A stretch of DNA of 64,000 nucleotides, from assembly GCA_008921705.1 (NCBI GenBank), contig VFFE01007013.1, positions 832,722 through 896,721 of the forward strand. The letters run 5' to 3'. This stretch comes from Burhinus oedicnemus. Lineage: Eukaryota > Chordata > Aves > Charadriiformes > Burhinidae. The position numbers and the translations under genes were made by a program. Of the stretch, positions 60,161 to 64,000 are shown piece after piece (position 1 is the first letter of the stretch; every line of letters begins with the position of its first letter). The notes beneath the pieces were generated by a model, which had not been told where the DNA came from, made no database searches, and saw nothing but the letters and a program-made list of their open reading frames with translations.

Positions 60161-62191
60161 ACCTCCACAAGAAGAAAAGCAAGAAAACTTCCTTTCCAAG
60201 GACTTTTGACAGTGACGAAATATTTTCTCAAGCTGAGCTCTGACAGAAAGTACCATGGTCTCAAAATGCAGAAAATTCATACCATTAGTCATTTGACTTA
60301 AATGGGAGAGCTGTCTGTACTCCTAGCGCAGGCTATAATTCTTCACTTATGGCCTAGTAAGATGCTTCCATTTCTGATGTTTACTACCTTTTCTCTTTGA
60401 ATTTCTTCTTACTACTCAGAAAGTACAGCTACAGTACTTGGTTTCTTACAAACCTGAAAAATAGAACCCTGCACGTTGTTGCTGAACAGTGGTTTTAAAC
60501 TGAGTAGTTACACCAAGATCCAGACAATCTTTGTAATGTAATTATAGCAACACTTCAGATGATCTCAGCTGTGACAGCGATATGCTTATCGGCATATACT
60601 TCTACTACAGAAACATAAAATTAACCTACTTTTTAAGATATGTGGGGTAAAGTCAAAGATCACAAGAATGCTACAGAGCTTTTGCCCCAAAGTCACCAGA
60701 GTTGCCAGATTGTTGGAGAAATCTCTGGTTTATGTTCAGTTTATAAGTTAAAAAAAGAAAGATGCATAATGAAAAATTAGACAGTATGAGAAGAGCACAG
60801 CATTCTGGAAACCTGGGAAACTTCCTTCAATAAAGCTATAAAACAAACCCCCAGCAGTGTTTGCTAGGTTTTGTAATAATCTTACCCATTAGCTTTTTGA
60901 ACAGGCACTTATGGCTTTTCAGGGCTTCCTTTTGCACCGACCATCATTCTTCTACATGGTCCTATGCAGCAACAACCAAGGCGCCTGTATCAGCCAGTCT
61001 CAGTGCAGATCCATTACTCGGTCACCATGCCTTCCCTAAGCCATGACCGAAATGTGCAGCAAACCTTCTCATGCCAGAGCCCTCCATTTCCCTCCTCAGT
61101 CTTCTGGTTTCTTGACTTGCCCTTCCCTGAACTGTCTCTTTTACCCTCCTATGGACACCGTCCCTTTGTTATTACCTGCAATAGCCACAAGCCCTGTGGG
61201 TTTTATGCTCTTGGCCGGGTTTCAAGTTTCAGCGCTTCCCTTGCTTTTCACCCTCCACGCACTAATCATGGGTTCCCTAGTGGGGTCCCAGATCTAAATG
61301 CCTGTTTAACTTCTGTCCTCAACATTTCAAAACCATTAGTCAGAGCCTGGACTGTGGCCATCAGAATACGAGTATTGTAAGGTAAACAGTAACTCCCATA
61401 TTTTCTTCACCCCCTGCATCTGGAAGACAAATAATGAGTCCCACAGTGTATTGCTTATTCTCATCCCATATTAATTTTAGTTACAGTGATAAGCTAATAG
61501 CTACTTCCTGGCTATTAGGTGGAGCACAGCGAGGTATACCACAAAGCATGAAGATGAGTACCCTGAGATGGGAGAATGGCTGACCTGTACCCTCATGCAC
61601 TTCACCATATTCTGAACTTTCTCTCCAATTAGCAAGCCTGGTCATTGTCACTCTAATGAGTTACCCGTGACAGTCTGTATTACCTGCAAGACAAATACTT
61701 AATCCAGACCAACCCATTGTCAGTGCAAACTTCTATGAGTAAAAACCCATTAAATCCCCAGGTGACCATGCCTCTAGCTGCATTGCTATAAATACACATC
61801 TATGCTGTTAAGTAGCCCAACTGTTAAACTCATCTGCAAGTACCGTGCCTTCGGCTCATCACTGTTAATTCATTCAAGCTCCCCTCTTCTTCACTTTAGA
61901 TAATCTCAGGTTGCTTCTCCCTTGAGTGAGATAATACTTCGTTTACTAACTCTCAATTTGTGGGAAGGACAGAAGACAACAAGAACTTGTAGAAGACAGA
62001 GACAGACAGACAAAACTTGAAGACAATCCACAGCTCTCCTGTCAGTCTCAGGCTTGAGACACTGGGGTCTATTGGTTTGCTTAAATTTTCTCTTGCAGCA
62101 GCAGTTTCCTAAGGTGTCCTTCATATTCTCAGATCATTGATCATATCACTTCACTTTTATATCTGCAAATCATTTTCCTTCATTTTAACTT
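60161..62191. other. Intergenic DNA with no gene
   Basis: No recognised gene, RNA or element. The 138-codon frame at 60964-61380 has no domain, signal peptide or repeat pattern I can recognise. Confidence 0.65.
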
Positions 62192-62196
62192 GTCCC

Positions 62197-62862
62197 TGTC
62201 GTGGTTTGGGCCAGATTGGCCCAATCCGGTGGAACGACAGATGCTCTCTCTCTCTCTCCTGCTCCGCTCAGGAGGCAAGAGAGAAAAAGAGAGACTTAAG
62301 AGTTTAGAAGGAAATGAAATATATACAAAACTGTATCAAGCTCCCAGGATGACAGTCAGGCGCTGGGGAAGTCCCAGACTGGACTCAGTGACGGACGGGA
62401 ACTGGATTCCGGATCTGGATTCAGGATCTGGATCAAAGGCAGACGCAGAGACAGAGTTCTCCCAGGACGCCGGCCATTGAAGAAAGAGGACTGACCTTTT
62501 GAACCCTCAGCTTTTATACTGAGCATGAGGCAGATGGGATGGAATACCCTTGTTGGTCAGTTTTGGGTCACCTGTCCTGTCCGCTCCTCCCCGCAGGTGT
62601 GACCCCTCTACGCTTTTCTGCTTCTGATCCTCCAATGGGGCAAGTAACAAAGTTGGCTGGTCTTGGCTCTTATAGCAATAAGTATAAGCAAGAGCCTCTC
62701 TGCATACTGTTCCTTGGCATCAGCTATAAACATGGGTCTTATCACTCTGAGAGAGAACGGTTTCCTGCAAAACAGGCTGTTAATTTCAGCAGTTAGAAGA
62801 GGCCTAGCTAACAAGTAAAGTTACTGAACAAAGCTGGTCCTGTTTTACCTCAAACCAGGACA
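62197..62862 (-). mobile_element. Solo LTR of an endogenous retrovirus
   Basis: A 666-bp element bounded by near-perfect 12-bp inverted ends (TGTCGTGGTTTG at the left; CAAACCAGGACA at the right, the reverse complement of TGTCCTGGTTTG). The flanking 5-bp target duplications are exact: GTCCC at 62192-62196 and 62863-62867. On the minus strand a TATAAAA at 62512-62518 lies after a U3 of about 345 bp, preceded by sequence typical of avian ERV LTRs (TGACC..AAACTGACCAA..GGTATTCCAT..CATGCTCAGTATAAAA, from memory). No internal viral genes are present. The frame at 62190-62480 lies inside the LTR and is not a gene. Confidence 0.9.
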
Positions 62863-62867
62863 GTCCC

Positions 62868-63460
62868 TTTGCTTACCACCATTAAATTTTACTGCAGATC
62901 CGCTTTTTGCTCTATTGTGCTCACATTTAGACTTATATAAATTACATAAAAATACTATAGTTTAACAAACTGTGTTAAACTATAGGCTATTCAAATTACA
63001 TAAATTTTAATAAATATCCAACGAAGTTTTAGGCTCTCTTGTATTCATATCTCTTTACCTAGCAAACCCATCCACCTTCTTTATCATAATAACAAAACCT
63101 GGTCCTCAACAAGTGCCAGTGAGACTTAGGTGCATGTAAATTGGTTGTATTTCATCAGTATAATACCTAACCAAGTTCTGGTGCACATTAATTGTGATCT
63201 TCCTCATAAGAAAAAAATAAATCAGTGAACACGTGAAAACGGAAACAGATGCTTTCCTAATAATGGTAATTGAGAAGACCAGTTTACAGACTAGAAATAT
63301 TTGTTTGCACGATCAACAATGACATAATAGATCATGTATCTTCTGCCATATGTTACAAATAATTGCCTCCTTTTTTGCCTTGTGATAAAGGATAAGGCTC
63401 TAACCCAAATGGATTGAGGAAAGACCAGTGAAGGAATTATGCAGAAGCAGAAAAGAAGGT
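62868..63460. other. Spacer between the two LTRs
   Basis: AT-rich DNA. It contains a 12-bp-arm hairpin (62955-62985) flanked by a 12-bp direct repeat (62939-62950 and 62993-63004). No gene was seen. Confidence 0.7.
62939..63004. repeat. Perfect hairpin inside a 12-bp direct repeat
   Basis: Arms CTATAGTTTAAC (62955-62966) and GTTAAACTATAG (62974-62985) are perfectly complementary around a 7-nt loop. AAATTACATAAA occurs at 62939-62950 and again at 62993-63004. The layout resembles a short inverted-repeat insertion with a target duplication, or a replication-slippage product. Confidence 0.75.
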
Positions 63461-63919
63461 GTTGTCCTAAATCTGGGTTCTTTACCTAGTGTGAAAGCTA
63501 ATAACACACAGAGCACAGGTATTTCCAAGTTTATTCCATTAACATGCAGAAATGGGGTGCTCGTCCCAAGATGTGAGCACATGTCAGTTTGAAAAATCTC
63601 CACTTTTATACATTGATTATTACATATTCAAACAATTAATACATATTCATTGTTAGTCTCTTTAATGATTGGCCAAGATTTCTTTGCTTCCCATGTAAAT
63701 TAGTGCGCAGACTCTGTCTTCTTCTTCCATTGTTCGCTTTTGAGTAGGTGGTGTCATTTGGGTAGGTGGTCAATTAGTTGGTGGTTGCGATCTCCCCCTG
63801 CCGAAATTACCTTTTACCTACTTTTCCCCTAATCTTGGCAGTTCCAGGTGGTTTTCTTGGTTTGCTGACCAGGCCTACAGTTCATCACTCTCTTGACAGG
63901 AATATCCTACTTATCAACA
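63461..63919 (-). mobile_element. LTR of a second endogenous retrovirus family (right end uncertain)
   Basis: Read on the minus strand, it has a CCAAT motif in GGCCAATCATTAAAG (near 63665-63680), TATAAAAG (near 63602-63609) and then AATAAA about 70 nt later (near 63533-63540). TGTGCTCTGTGTG follows, and the element ends in GGACAACA at 63461. That order is a retroviral U3-R-U5. The U3 start is placed at TGTTGATAAG (63919), which mirrors the CAACA end, but no exact target duplication flanks this interval, so the element may extend past 63919. No primer-binding site follows its 3' end, so it is either solo or a 3' LTR. No viral genes are visible. Confidence 0.7.
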
Positions 63920-64000
63920 AAGCTACATTGTCTAGCTGTTAGTTCCTTAATTGAATCGCAGATTAATCATGTGTAGTTACTATTTCTCTATTTTAATATT

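Noticed and set aside
60964..61380. 138-codon frame in the downstream region
   Set aside because: No signal peptide, domain, repeat or family motif; surrounding DNA is non-coding and splice context is not convincing.
62190..62480. 96-codon frame near the right end
   Set aside because: Lies almost entirely inside the solo LTR.
1..64000. tRNA, rRNA, CRISPR, operon or other prokaryote-type systems
   Set aside because: No matching structure seen; intron-exon organisation and CR1/LTR content are those of a vertebrate nuclear genome.

Overview
This is a stretch of bird nuclear genome centred on one spliced protein gene on the + strand, DKK2 (Dickkopf-2, a secreted Wnt modulator). The avian origin is read from three things: a CR1 retrotransposon 3' end (52160-52375) that ends in the ATTCTATG octamer repeats typical of birds and reptiles; two LTRs with avian-type ends (62197-62862 and 63461 onward); and long, sparsely repeated non-coding DNA around a CpG-island promoter. 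The species cannot be named from the sequence.

Layout. 1-2690 is non-coding upstream DNA. 2690-3640 is a GC-rich, CpG-rich promoter region with a GC box and a TATAATAA element, followed by a leader of about 0.8 kb that contains a 19-G run, a 20-N assembly gap and no ATG before the DKK2 start. The coding sequence is in four exons: 4235-4492, 43712-43862, 44496-44645 and 45162-45412. All three introns are GT-AG and the phases agree (0, 1, 1), giving 810 nt and 269 residues. Intron 1 is 39.2 kb and holds only microsatellites, low-complexity tracts and possible regulatory sequence. The 3' UTR begins at 45413 and has several candidate poly(A) signals, so its end is uncertain. From about 47.7 kb to the window end I see no gene, only the CR1 copy, two relics of an old amniote repeat family, one solo LTR and one LTR that approaches the window edge.

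The protein has a signal peptide, an NXIK-type LRP5/6-binding motif, a first 10-cysteine domain, a linker, and a second 10-cysteine (colipase-fold) domain. The most unusual observation is at the end of exon 1. At the position where mammalian exon 1 is spliced, this genome has AT instead of GT. The next usable donor lies 39 nt downstream, predicting an in-frame 13-residue insertion just before the first cysteine-rich domain.

I found no novel multi-gene system here. The open reading frames of 60-140 codons outside DKK2 look like chance frames in non-coding DNA.
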